This document shows, piece after piece, positions 5,464 through 13,897 of a DNA stretch of 18,892 nucleotides. The DNA is from an uncultured Bacilli bacterium (GTDB lineage: Bacteria; Bacillota_I; Bacilli_A; RF39; UBA660): NCBI GenBank assembly GCA_934098375.1, contig CAKOOC010000025.1:1-18892 (forward strand). Direction: 5' to 3'. The translations under genes and the position numbers were made by a program. The notes beneath the pieces were generated by a model. The model saw only the letters and a program-made list of their open reading frames with translations, did not search any database and was not told the origin of the DNA. Every line of letters starts with the position of its first letter. Positions within the stretch are counted from its first letter, which is position 1.

Positions 5464-7956
5464 CTATAATTTAAAATCATCTAAAAAATCGTCAATGGTC
5501 ATTTCAGTTGCTTGTTCATCTTTAGGAAGAATTGTTTCGGCATTTTTATCTATAATAACTTTTAATTCTTTTAAGATGAATACCTTATCTATTTTTTGTT
5601 TAGTGATCACAGAACCAGTTGATGTTAAGTCCATGATAGCAATTTCACTATTTTTTAAATAATTAATTTCATTACCAGATAATAAACCGATAACATCTTT
5701 CGTACTCGCAATCATAGCATTAATTACTTCATAGTTAGTTGATTTTACTTTCTTAATTAAAGTTGTACCTCTTTTGGCTCTTGATAAAGTATTTAAATCT
5801 TTAAGTTTAATACGTTTAGCAGTTCCCTTATTTGTAAATATATCAATATATTCATCATCATCGGTAAATGTTAAACCAGCAACAACATGGTCTTCTTTTA
5901 AATTAATTCCCTTTACGCCACTAGTTTTAGCACCACTTACAGGTATTTCACTAGTATTATAATTTAGATAGTAGCCACTTTCAGTAATTATTAATGTATA
6001 TGGTTTAGTGATCCAAACATTAACTACTTCATCGTTATCTTTAATTTTCATCGCGGTATATACTTTATTATAACGACTAACAATGAAATCATTTAGGGAA
6101 GTTTGTTTTACCATACCATCTTTAGTAAAGAAAGTTACAATTGGGTTGGTAATTTCTTCATTAATGACATAAGCATTTACTACTTTATCATCAGGATTCA
6201 TAGTTACGATATTACTTACATGTTTACCTAAATCTTTCCACTTGCATGATGGTATTTCATGAATAGGAATATACAAGTAGTTTCCTAGAGATGTAAATAT
6301 GCATAATTTATTTAAAGTGTTAGTTTGTAAGTAATTTATAACGTAATCGCCTGGTTTTAAGGCAGTTTCACCATCATTACTGTCATGAGACTTTTTACTT
6401 ACTTTCTTTAAATAACCATCTTTAGTTAAAATGATAATAACATCTTCTTTAGTAATTAAGTCTTTTTCGTCAATTTTAAGTTCGGTAACAAAATTTGATA
6501 TTTCTGTTTTTCTAGGAGTGCCATATTCTTTTTTAATACGGCGAAGTTCTTCTTTAATGACTAATTTTAATTTGTTTTCATCACTTAAAATTAGATTTAA
6601 TTCATTAATGATTTTACGTAGGTTTTCTAATTTTTCTTCTAATATAGTTATATCAGTATTAGTAAGTCTATATAACTGAAGCATAACGATTGCAGTTGCT
6701 TGTTCTTCGGTAAAATCATATTTTTTAACTAAGTTTATGATAGCATCTTGCTTGTTTTGACTACCGCGAATGACAGCGATGACTTCATCTAGAATGCTGA
6801 TAGCTTTAACTAGTCCTTCAGTTATATGCATTTCTTTTAGGGCAAAATCTAAATCAAATTTAGTTCTTTTAGTTACAACATCTTTTTGATGGTCGATATA
6901 AGCATCGATAATAGGAATAATACCTAAAAGTCGTGGTCTACGTTTATCTATACATACCATGTTGTAGTTGTATGATGTTTGAAGGTCAGTATTTTTAAGT
7001 AGATATTTTAATACTAAATCTTTATCAGCACCTTGTTTTAAATCAATTACAATTCTGATTGATGATTCTTTATCGGATTCATCTCTTACTTCCGCAATGC
7101 CATCTAATTTCTTTTCGTATCTTATTTCATCAATTTTTTCAACTAAAACTCTTTTATTTACTTCAAAAGGTATTTCAGTTATTATAATTTGCTCTTTGCC
7201 TTTATTTTTTTCAAAGGCATATTTCGATCTAACAATAAGTTTTCCTTTGCCTGTTTTAAAGGCTGATATAATTCCATCGGTTCCTTCAACAATACCACCA
7301 GTTGGAAAGTCCGGCCCTTTTATTATTTCAAAAATAGATTCATCATGACAATTAGGACTATCTATTCTTTTAATAATAGCATCACATACTTCAATTAAGT
7401 TATGAGGTGGTATGTTAGTAGCGTACCCAGCAGAAATACCGTTAGTTCCATTAACTAAAAGGTTAGGAAATTTAGCCGGTAAAACGGTAGGCTCTAATAA
7501 TGTATCAGAATAGTTAGGAGCCATAACCACAGTATCTTTATCGATATCTTTTAAAAGTTCTTCACTTATTTTAGAAAGTCTACATTCAGTGTAACGATAT
7601 GCTGCTGGTGGGTCACCATCAACAGAACCATTGTTACCATCTACTTCTACTAAAGTGTGATTTTGTTTCCACTTTTGACTCATACGAATTAAGGCTTCGT
7701 AAACGGATGAGTCTCCATGTGGATGATATTTACCTAATACGTTACCTACAGCATTAGCACATTTTTTAAATTGTTTATCATAAGTGTTTTTATCACGATA
7801 CATAGCATAAATAATTCTTCTTTGAACTGGTTTTAAGCCATCTCTTACATCAGGTATAGCACGATCTTGAATTATATATTTGGAATAACGGGCAAATCTT
7901 AAGCCCATAATTTCTTCTAAACTATAGTCGTGAATTCTTTTTAATGCGTCTTCCAC
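5464..7956 (-). CDS. parC: DNA topoisomerase IV subunit A
   Basis: The DNA-cutting subunit of topoisomerase IV, which unlinks replicated chromosomes. ParC rather than GyrA is indicated by the stretches YHPHGDSSVYEALIRMSQ and GNNGSVDGDPPAAYRYTE, and by the lack of the GyrA box in the C-terminal beta-pinwheel. With the GTG at 7956 as start (AAAGGTGA ribosome site, 5-nt gap) the protein has 830 residues: breakage-reunion domain to about 480, then the C-terminal DNA-wrapping repeats. The in-frame GTG at 7965 lies within the ribosome site itself and is less likely. The catalytic tyrosine is Tyr122 (YRYTE). Ser83 and Glu87, the usual fluoroquinolone-resistance positions, carry the common sensitive-type residues. 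No parE lies upstream, which is unusual because parE-parC is normally an operon. Confidence 0.95.
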   Translation of the reverse strand: MEDALKRIHDYSLEEIMGLRFARYSKYIIQDRAIPDVRDGLKPVQRRIIYAMYRDKNTYDKQFKKCANAVGNVLGKYHPHGDSSVYEALIRMSQKWKQNHTLVEVDGNNGSVDGDPPAAYRYTECRLSKISEELLKDIDKDTVVMAPNYSDTLLEPTVLPAKFPNLLVNGTNGISAGYATNIPPHNLIEVCDAIIKRIDSPNCHDESIFEIIKGPDFPTGGIVEGTDGIISAFKTGKGKLIVRSKYAFEKNKGKEQIIITEIPFEVNKRVLVEKIDEIRYEKKLDGIAEVRDESDKESSIRIVIDLKQGADKDLVLKYLLKNTDLQTSYNYNMVCIDKRRPRLLGIIPIIDAYIDHQKDVVTKRTKFDLDFALKEMHITEGLVKAISILDEVIAVIRGSQNKQDAIINLVKKYDFTEEQATAIVMLQLYRLTNTDITILEEKLENLRKIINELNLILSDENKLKLVIKEELRRIKKEYGTPRKTEISNFVTELKIDEKDLITKEDVIIILTKDGYLKKVSKKSHDSNDGETALKPGDYVINYLQTNTLNKLCIFTSLGNYLYIPIHEIPSCKWKDLGKHVSNIVTMNPDDKVVNAYVINEEITNPIVTFFTKDGMVKQTSLNDFIVSRYNKVYTAMKIKDNDEVVNVWITKPYTLIITESGYYLNYNTSEIPVSGAKTSGVKGINLKEDHVVAGLTFTDDDEYIDIFTNKGTAKRIKLKDLNTLSRAKRGTTLIKKVKSTNYEVINAMIASTKDVIGLLSGNEINYLKNSEIAIMDLTSTGSVITKQKIDKVFILKELKVIIDKNAETILPKDEQATEMTIDDFLDDFKL

Positions 7957-7972
7957 TTTTATCACCTTTTCC

Positions 7973-8000
7973 AGTATATCATAAAAAATCTACTTTCCAA
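7973..8000 (-). promoter_or_regulatory. Promoter of parC
   Basis: On the minus strand TTGGAA (7995-8000) and TATACT (7973-7978) are separated by 16 bp, a moderate sigma-A-type promoter. It lies between the terminator of the glycine-rich gene and the parC start, consistent with independent transcription of parC. Confidence 0.65.
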
Positions 8001-8026
8001 AAGAAAATAAGAAAAATATTGGTTTT

Positions 8027-8063
8027 AAAAAAAGAAATCTTTTTGTATTAGGATTTCTTTTTT
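8027..8063 (-). terminator. Terminator after the glycine-rich protein gene
   Basis: Perfect 12-bp arms (AAAAAAGAAATC at 8028-8039, GATTTCTTTTTT at 8052-8063) with a 12-nt loop start 10 nt past the stop codon. A-rich and T-rich arm ends would give U-runs in both directions. Confidence 0.85.
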
Positions 8064-8073
8064 GTTGAGTTTA

Positions 8074-9798
8074 TTAAACACGATGATTGCGAATAATTAC
8101 AATTCCGGAGCCGCCAGCATTGCCAGATACTACTGAACAAGAATTTCCAGCTCCGCCGCCGCCACCTCCAGTATTTTTTGTTCCAGCAGTACCGCCGCCA
8201 CCTGAATTCCCGCCTGTTCCGCCGCCACCAGAGCCGCCAGCGCCACCATTACCGTTGTTCACTCCAGCACCTCCGCCTCCTCCGCCGGCATATAAATCAC
8301 CAGTAGATTCACCAAATTCACGAGTTGTGCTTCCTTGACCAGCACCACCGGCACCACCCCCAATAGAAACTCCAAAATCTCCACCGGATCCTTCACCAGC
8401 GCTGCCATCTGAGCCGCCAGTTCCTCCTGCATAATGAATTCCTCCTCCGCCTCCGCCAGAGCCACCAGGTGATCCATATTTATAATAACTTGTTGGTCCT
8501 CCTTTACCGCCCGCCGCTGAACATTCAAATCCAGAACTAGTTCCACCATTTCCACCAGGAAGTAAAGGAATGGTTGTTTGATTAGGTCGACATTGGCCAG
8601 CAGTTCCGCCAGCACCAATAACTATATTATAATTGGTATCTTTATTTATAGCAATTAACTCAGTATTTAATTCATTAGAATACCTACAGGTTTTAGTGTA
8701 GCCGCCTCCGCCTCCGCCGGCACCTTTACTCCCCCAATCACTATCATCATTTACACCAGAGCCGCCTCCGCCTCCACCGCCTCCAACAACGAAGACATCA
8801 ATATAATTTACATCAGGATAAGACATTACAAATGTACCACTTTCAAAGAATTTAATGCGCCAATTACCGTCGCCGTCATTAATTGTTTTTACATATGCCG
8901 AATTAGATGTAACATCAGAACCATTTACCAAATATTGAAAATTCGGTATAGGCGTTGTAGTGGTTGTAAATTTAGCATAACAAATTGTATTTTCAGTTGC
9001 TGAATTTACATTTACTACCCACTTAGTTCCGCTCCAATATCCATCAGCATGGGCAGTAGTTGATTCATTGCCATCTTTATCATAACAGGTCATTTTTAAA
9101 GAAAAGTTACCATGAGATGGGAATTCATAACTTTCGACTTCTTCTCCATTTGCATAAGCAATTATTGATTTTATTTCAATTGATTGATCTTGGGGATTTT
9201 CAAATTCTTCTGTAATCAAATTATAGTTGCTTCCCAGTGTCTTTAACTCGTTATGAATATATCCGGCATTCATTGTAAGTTCTAGATAAACATCACCACT
9301 GGTAGTATTATTTGTATATAATGTTATTATTTTAGTTTCATCTTTTTCAATGCTGCCACTAACTTTATTAGGAGTATTATAAGCATAAGCAATTCTTACA
9401 CCTTCCGGTAAACTATCAGCATAGGTACAAGTATTAGTTTTTTCATCATAACTTGCACATGCACGATAATTTAACTCATACTTTGACGCATATTTATTTT
9501 GAGCCGTTATAGATACATAGTATCTTTGAGTTGTATTTGTCTTTAGCTTTATTATGCGATCATTATATATATCACTTTTTAAATCAGGAAAATCTTTATT
9601 TATTTCAAACAAATAACTCATATTCCCGATAGTTATATTAGTTCCTTGCTTGTTAGTTTTAGTTATATATTTGGCAAAAGTTACATTTAATGCTAGACAA
9701 AATAAAATTAGAATCGTACAAAATGTCAAATATAAAACTCTCTTATTTCCTTTTACTTTATTTAAAATGTCACCTATTTTTTCTTTATACTTATTCAT
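8074..9798 (-). CDS. Large exported protein with a C-terminal glycine-rich adhesin-like domain
   Basis: A 574-residue protein with a Lys-rich N-terminus (1-20), one hydrophobic segment (about 21-42) ending in NVTFAKYI, a beta-rich middle region (about 50-325) with several cysteines and Asn/Thr-rich stretches, and a glycine-rich domain (about 330-574). That domain opens with DVFVVGGGGGGGG, has runs such as GAGGGGGG and AGGGGGGAG, and closes with AGGSGIVIIR. This opening and closing pattern resembles glycine-rich domains of phage tail-fibre adhesins, some of which fold as packed polyglycine II helices; this is a family-level inference. No LPXTG sorting signal or C-terminal anchor was seen, so attachment would be through the N-terminal segment. 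The domain is much richer in G+C than its surroundings because of its GGC/GGA codons. Transcription starts from the G8 promoter at 9826-9853, shared with the paralogue at 1-120. Confidence 0.88.
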   Translation of the reverse strand: MNKYKEKIGDILNKVKGNKRVLYLTFCTILILFCLALNVTFAKYITKTNKQGTNITIGNMSYLFEINKDFPDLKSDIYNDRIIKLKTNTTQRYYVSITAQNKYASKYELNYRACASYDEKTNTCTYADSLPEGVRIAYAYNTPNKVSGSIEKDETKIITLYTNNTTSGDVYLELTMNAGYIHNELKTLGSNYNLITEEFENPQDQSIEIKSIIAYANGEEVESYEFPSHGNFSLKMTCYDKDGNESTTAHADGYWSGTKWVVNVNSATENTICYAKFTTTTTPIPNFQYLVNGSDVTSNSAYVKTINDGDGNWRIKFFESGTFVMSYPDVNYIDVFVVGGGGGGGGSGVNDDSDWGSKGAGGGGGGYTKTCRYSNELNTELIAINKDTNYNIVIGAGGTAGQCRPNQTTIPLLPGGNGGTSSGFECSAAGGKGGPTSYYKYGSPGGSGGGGGGIHYAGGTGGSDGSAGEGSGGDFGVSIGGGAGGAGQGSTTREFGESTGDLYAGGGGGGAGVNNGNGGAGGSGGGGTGGNSGGGGTAGTKNTGGGGGGAGNSCSVVSGNAGGSGIVIIRNHRV

Positions 9799-9893
9799 AG
9801 AAAATCACCCGATATTTTCTACATAATTGTACTAATAACCCCCCCCATGTCAAGTTAATATTGTATACGTAAAAAGTCTATGGTATTAACCAC
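9757..9893 (-). repeat. Expression cassette repeat, copy B (pair with 79-215)
   Basis: The second copy of the cassette carries promoter, leader and the first 14 codons of the glycine-rich protein, plus most of the priA terminator. The 11 differences from copy A fall in the -10 region, the sequence upstream of the -35 box and one terminator base; the G8 run, the -35 box and the ribosome site are unchanged. Confidence 0.9.
9826..9853 (-). promoter_or_regulatory. Sigma-A-type promoter with a G8 tract in the spacer (copy B)
   Basis: On the minus strand TTGACA (9848-9853), a 16-bp spacer (9832-9847) holding eight G (9839-9846), then TACAAT (9826-9831). The -10 box is one base from consensus, unlike the perfect box in copy A. 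The leader to the ATG at 9798 is about 20 nt and contains the GGGTGA ribosome site (9805-9810). Confidence 0.85.
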
Positions 9894-9900
9894 AGACTTT
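9871..9900 (-). terminator. Terminator after priA
   Basis: On the minus strand AAAGTCTGTGGT (9889-9900) pairs with ACCATAGACTTT (9873-9884) through one G-U pair and a 4-nt loop, followed by a T-run. It sits 20 nt after the priA stop codon and 18 bp upstream of the -35 box of the glycine-rich gene. Confidence 0.85.
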
Positions 9901-9920
9901 GCTAAATAAATAGCAGTCGA

Positions 9921-12098
9921 TTAAACTCGGCTAGGATTATTATCGATTTCCAAATTTACTTTAGTATTTGTTTTATATAAATCATCAAGTGATATTAAAG
10001 TATTTTTGATGAACTCATAATTTTTATATTTTAAAATTATTTGAAAACGATAAATACCATTTACTTTAAACATTGGGGCGGTAGTTGGACCTAACATAAT
10101 AACATTATTTAAATTTTTATTTAAAAAACTATAAACTTTAGAAATTTCGCTACTGGCCATATTGTAATCTTTAGAGGCAATTTTAATAATAGTCAAATAA
10201 AAATATGGTGGATATTTAAGAGTTTTACGAATATTCATTTCATAGTTATACATTCCTAAATAATCATTATTGGCAACATATAAAAGCGTATTATTTTCAG
10301 GATTAAAGGTTTGAATGATGACTTCGCCGGGAAGGTCTTTACGTCCGGCTCTTCCCGCGGTTTGACTTATTAATTCATAAGTACGTTCACCGCTACGAAA
10401 ATCAGGAATATTTAAAGTTTCATCAGCATTGATAATACCAACTAAGGTTACTTTAGGAAAATCGAAACCTTTACTTATCATTTGCGTGCCGATAATAATA
10501 TCAATATCACCATTTTCGATTTGTTTAATCATGGCTTCACTACTACCCTTTTTACTGGTGGTGTCAGCATCCATTCTAAGAATATTAGCATCTTTATATC
10601 TTATTTTTAATTCTTCTTCTAGTTTTTCTGTACCAAGGCCATAAGATGTTAGGCTCTCTTCATGACATTCGGGACAAATATCAGTATTTAATAAAGTATA
10701 TCCACAATAGTGGCATCTTAGATGGTTAGAAGATTTATGATAAATTAAAGTTATATCACAGTGAGGACATTTAAAAGTAAAGCCGCAATTTTTACATGTT
10801 TTCATAGTGGTAAAGCCTCTTCTATTTAAAAAGATGATAACTTGCTCATGATTATTAATTCTTTCTTTAATAAGAGAGTCTAATTTATCGCTTACAATCA
10901 TATTTCTTTTTTTATATTCTGCTTGCATATCGACTAAAGTAATTTTAGGAAGTTTAGCACTTCCAATTCTATTTTTTAAAGTTAAAAGTTTATATACTCC
11001 TTTACTTGCTCTTGCCATACTTTCTAATGAAGGGGTTGCGCTTCCTAAAATAACAGGACAATGATGATACTGACTGCGCCAAATGGCAATGTCTTTGGCA
11101 TGATATCTAGGATTATTGTCTTGCTTATAATTAGAACTTTGTTCTTCATCTAAAATAATTAAGCCAATATTAGGAAATGGCGCAAAAATGGCGCTTCTAG
11201 TTCCAACTACTAAGTGAACATCACCATTTAATATTTTATGGTATTCGTCATATTTTTCACCTTCAGATAAAGCACTATGAAAAATAGCAACACTACTACC
11301 AAAGCGTTCATAAAAACGGTTTACTATTTGCATACTTAAACTTATTTCGGGAACTAACATGATGACATTTTTCTTTTCAGCAATAACTTTTTCTATGACT
11401 TGCATATATACTTCCGTTTTACCAGAACCAGTTACACCTAAAAGTAAAAAAATATCATTAGTATTTAGTGATGAAGTAATACTTTCATAGACATTTAATT
11501 GTTCATCCGTTAATTTTTTAGCAGTCTTTTTATCATTGGTTTTATTAATGCGGTATTTATTTTCTTTAACAATTTTAATAATATTTTCATTAAGTAAAGG
11601 TTCTACTATGGCGGATGAATAATTTTTCTTTAATACTTTATTTGCATTTAGAAGATCATTAAGTAAAGTTAAGGCACGCTTTTTACGGGCATTATTTTTA
11701 ATAAAGTCCTTGGCTAAATCGCGACTATTTAAGATAAGATACTCATCATATTTTTGGTAGCTGCTTTTAATATTTTTGATTTTCATACTAGAAGGAAGCA
11801 TGCACTGATAACTTGTAACTAGGGAGCATAAAGTGGTTTCTTTAATATATTTTCCGAGTTTTAATAGTTCATCATTTAAAACGAACGTTTCATCTGCTAT
11901 ACTGGTTATGGATTTTAGTTCATTTCCATTGGTTTTATTTTTAATATTAATGACAAAACCATTAGTAGTTGTTTTGCCAAAAGGAACGACTACTTTCATA
12001 CCGACTTTTAGTTTATCTTCTAGGATTTTAGGCACATCATAAGAAAAGGCTTTATCTATTATTTTAGCGCCATAACCAATTAAAACTTCTGCTTCCAT
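9921..12098 (-). CDS. priA: Primosomal protein N' (replication restart helicase)
   Basis: PriA is a 3'-to-5' superfamily 2 helicase that recognises stalled forks and reloads the replisome. The start is the ATG at 12098, which follows AAAGGTGA, rather than the in-frame ATG at 12137, giving 725 residues. The N-terminal DNA-binding region (about 1-190) is followed by the Walker A motif GVTGSGKTE (221-229), DEEQ (317-320), GSATPS (352-357), and eight zinc cysteines (435, 438, 444, 447, 462, 465, 475, 478). The helicase C-lobe carries GTQMISKGFDFP and QTAGRAGR. The Walker B box is DEEH in most PriA proteins, so the Gln here is unusual. The gene is divergent from the Y-family polymerase gene; a TATAAT at 12117-12122 is the likely -10 box. 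Confidence 0.96.
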   Translation of the reverse strand: MEAEVLIGYGAKIIDKAFSYDVPKILEDKLKVGMKVVVPFGKTTTNGFVINIKNKTNGNELKSITSIADETFVLNDELLKLGKYIKETTLCSLVTSYQCMLPSSMKIKNIKSSYQKYDEYLILNSRDLAKDFIKNNARKKRALTLLNDLLNANKVLKKNYSSAIVEPLLNENIIKIVKENKYRINKTNDKKTAKKLTDEQLNVYESITSSLNTNDIFLLLGVTGSGKTEVYMQVIEKVIAEKKNVIMLVPEISLSMQIVNRFYERFGSSVAIFHSALSEGEKYDEYHKILNGDVHLVVGTRSAIFAPFPNIGLIILDEEQSSNYKQDNNPRYHAKDIAIWRSQYHHCPVILGSATPSLESMARASKGVYKLLTLKNRIGSAKLPKITLVDMQAEYKKRNMIVSDKLDSLIKERINNHEQVIIFLNRRGFTTMKTCKNCGFTFKCPHCDITLIYHKSSNHLRCHYCGYTLLNTDICPECHEESLTSYGLGTEKLEEELKIRYKDANILRMDADTTSKKGSSEAMIKQIENGDIDIIIGTQMISKGFDFPKVTLVGIINADETLNIPDFRSGERTYELISQTAGRAGRKDLPGEVIIQTFNPENNTLLYVANNDYLGMYNYEMNIRKTLKYPPYFYLTIIKIASKDYNMASSEISKVYSFLNKNLNNVIMLGPTTAPMFKVNGIYRFQIILKYKNYEFIKNTLISLDDLYKTNTKVNLEIDNNPSRV

Positions 12099-12178
12099 AA
12101 AATCACCTTTATAGATATTATAAACGAAAGAAAGCAAAAAGAAAATGACTGGTTAAGAATAATGCCAATATTTGGAAA

Positions 12179-12207
12179 TTGACTATATCATACAATTGTT
12201 TTATAAT
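12179..12207 (+). promoter_or_regulatory. Promoter of the polymerase-YolD operon
   Basis: TTGACT (12179-12184) and TATAAT (12202-12207) are separated by exactly 17 bp, a near-consensus sigma-A promoter. The spacer contains the perfect palindrome ACAATTGT (12193-12200). No sequence matching the Bacillus LexA box was seen, although such polymerases are often SOS-controlled. A strong AGGAGGTGA ribosome site (12212-12220) follows. Confidence 0.85.
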
Positions 12208-12226
12208 TATTAGGAGGTGAAGAAGG

Positions 12227-13486
12227 ATGGATAATGTATTTATTAAAAGAGAAATTATTGCCATTGATTTAAAGAGTTTTTTTGCCTCTTGTGAGTGTGT
12301 AGAAAGAGGACTGGATGCTTTTAAAGTTCCTTTAGTGGTATGTGACCCTAATAGAAATGGAGCGATTACTTTAGCAGTTTCTCCTTATCTAAAAAAGTTG
12401 GGTGTTCCAGGCAGGTGCCGCGTTTATGAACTACCTAAAAATATTAAGATTTTAAAAGTACCTCCGAGAATGAGTTTATATATAAAGAAAAGTAAAGAAG
12501 TTCTTAGTATTTATTTGGAATTTGTAGCTAGTGAAGATATGCATGTATACTCTATTGATGAAGTTTTTATTGATGTAACTGATTATTTAAAGATGTATAA
12601 AATGACTTCTTTAGAGCTTGCTAAAACAATATTAAAAAGAATTAAAGATAAAACAGGACTAACAGCAACGGCGGGAATTGGACCCAATTTATTGATGGCT
12701 AAAGTAGCAATGGATATTGAGGCTAAGCATACTCCAGATAATATCGCAGTTTGGACTTATGATGATGTGCAAAGCAAGCTGTGGAATATTACTCCCCTAT
12801 CTAAAATGTGGGGTATTGGTTCTAGATTAGAAAAAAGGCTTAATAAACTAGGATTATTTAAAATTGGGGATATTGCTTGTTATAGTAAAAATAAATTAAA
12901 AGAAAAGTTCGGAGTAATTGGTGAGGAACTTTGGAATCACGCTAATGGCATTGATTTAGCAAAAATCCATGATTTTAATTATGCTCCAAAAGATAAATCT
13001 ATGAGTCACAGTCAAATTTTATTTAAGGATTATGATGAAAATAATATAATGCTTATTATTAAAGAGATGATTGATGTTTTAACAAAGAGATTAAGAGAAA
13101 ATAAGAAGCATACTTCTTTAATTGGACTTGGTATTGGTTATTCTAAAAGTATTGGTGGGGGATTTTATCATATGCAAAAACTAGATGCAGCGACGGATGA
13201 TGTTAATTTAATTTATAATATTTGTGAAAGTATTTTTGATAGGTATTATGAGTATTTGCCAATTAGAAAAGTAAGTCTTTGTTACGGCAAGTTATCAGAT
13301 AATATTGGAGTGCAGCTTAATTTGTTTGAAACTTATGAAGAGGTTACTTTAAAGAAGCAAGAAAATGAAGCAATTGATAAAATAAAAAATAAATTTGGGG
13401 CTAATAGTATTTTAAAGGCTTCTAGTTTACTAGCAGATTCAACTGCAAAAGCTCGTAATAAAAAAATAGGTGGTCATAGTGCATGA
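12227..13486 (+). CDS. Y-family DNA polymerase, UvrX/UmuC type
   Basis: An error-prone translesion polymerase of 419 residues. The palm motifs are clear: the first metal ligand in IAIDLKSFFASCE (Asp14), and YSIDEVFIDV with Asp111 and Glu112. The helix-hairpin-helix thumb region is at about 193-240 (MWGIGSRLEKRLNKLG), and the little-finger domain spans about 255-355. QLNLF (363-367) is a textbook beta-clamp-binding motif. The N-terminal pattern resembles UvrX/YqjW more than DinB, and the next gene encodes a YolD-like protein, the usual partner of that branch. Such pairs are common on plasmids, prophages and integrative elements, but no other mobile gene is in the window. The start is fixed by the AGGAGGTGA site 6 nt upstream. 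Confidence 0.95.
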   Translation: MDNVFIKREIIAIDLKSFFASCECVERGLDAFKVPLVVCDPNRNGAITLAVSPYLKKLGVPGRCRVYELPKNIKILKVPPRMSLYIKKSKEVLSIYLEFVASEDMHVYSIDEVFIDVTDYLKMYKMTSLELAKTILKRIKDKTGLTATAGIGPNLLMAKVAMDIEAKHTPDNIAVWTYDDVQSKLWNITPLSKMWGIGSRLEKRLNKLGLFKIGDIACYSKNKLKEKFGVIGEELWNHANGIDLAKIHDFNYAPKDKSMSHSQILFKDYDENNIMLIIKEMIDVLTKRLRENKKHTSLIGLGIGYSKSIGGGFYHMQKLDAATDDVNLIYNICESIFDRYYEYLPIRKVSLCYGKLSDNIGVQLNLFETYEEVTLKKQENEAIDKIKNKFGANSILKASSLLADSTAKARNKKIGGHSA

Positions 13487-13805
13487 TCGTGGAATGATTA
13501 AATGGGCACCTTTTAACTCCGTTGTAAATAGTAAATATTTAATTAAAGAGATTGAAAATGATAAAGCCAAAATATATAAGCCTTCTCTTTCTGATGAACA
13601 AATGGAATATTTAGAAAGTAAAATATTTGAATCATATTTTAATGTTATTCCGATTGAGATTACAATTTATCAAAAGGGATATCTTAAAATGATTAAAGGA
13701 ACGGTTACGAAGATTTTAAGGGCACAGCAAAAAATAGTTTTAGACAATGAAAAAGATATTCATTTTTGCGAAATAGTCAAAATAAAGTATGCAGATTTGC
13801 TTTAA
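13479..13805 (+). CDS. YolD-like protein
   Basis: A 108-residue protein with the family signature near its N-terminus (RGMIKWAPFNSV) followed by a beta-rich domain. YolD-like proteins accompany UvrX/YqjW-type polymerases in Bacillota and are proposed to regulate or assist them, as UmuD does for UmuC; a precise role is not established. The chosen start is the GTG at 13479, which has AGGTGG (13468-13473) 5 nt upstream; the GTG at 13470 overlaps that site and is less likely. The gene overlaps the polymerase by 8 nt, so the two are translationally coupled. The downstream intergenic stretch (13806-13846) shows no convincing terminator. Confidence 0.88.
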   Translation: MHDRGMIKWAPFNSVVNSKYLIKEIENDKAKIYKPSLSDEQMEYLESKIFESYFNVIPIEITIYQKGYLKMIKGTVTKILRAQQKIVLDNEKDIHFCEIVKIKYADLL

Positions 13806-13846
13806 AGAAAGAATAATTAACTTAATATGAAGCAAAATAAAATGGT

Positions 13847-13875
13847 TTGACTTTGATATAAGATTTTCTTATAAT
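13847..13875 (+). promoter_or_regulatory. Promoter of the short-chain dehydrogenase gene
   Basis: TTGACT (13847-13852) and TATAAT (13870-13875) have a 17-bp spacer. Because the -10 box overlaps the in-frame ATG at 13874, that ATG cannot be the start; translation begins at 13898 behind GGAGGA. Confidence 0.85.
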
Positions 13876-13897
13876 GAAAAATATGGAGGATGTAAAA

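Noticed and set aside
8087..8338. Proline-rich open frame on the plus strand
   Set aside because: It is the complement of the glycine codons of the adhesin-like domain, has no ribosome site or promoter, and lies fully antisense to a well-supported gene.
8259..8618. Second minus-strand open frame inside the glycine-rich gene
   Set aside because: It is a frame shadow produced by the repetitive GGN codons; the main frame runs unbroken from 9798 to 8074, so it is not a frameshifted remnant.
8097..8810. Repetitive GCC/TCC-rich stretch as a CRISPR array or tandem DNA repeat
   Set aside because: There is no constant repeat-spacer period; the repetition follows the glycine codons of the encoded protein.
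12193..12200. ACAATTGT as a LexA site
   Set aside because: It does not match the Bacillus LexA consensus (CGAAC-N4-GTTCG type); kept only as an unassigned palindrome.
12227..13805. The polymerase-YolD pair as evidence of a prophage or integrative element
   Set aside because: No integrase, phage structural gene or conjugation gene lies in the window, and no attachment-site repeat was noticed around tRNA-Ala, although it is a common integration target.
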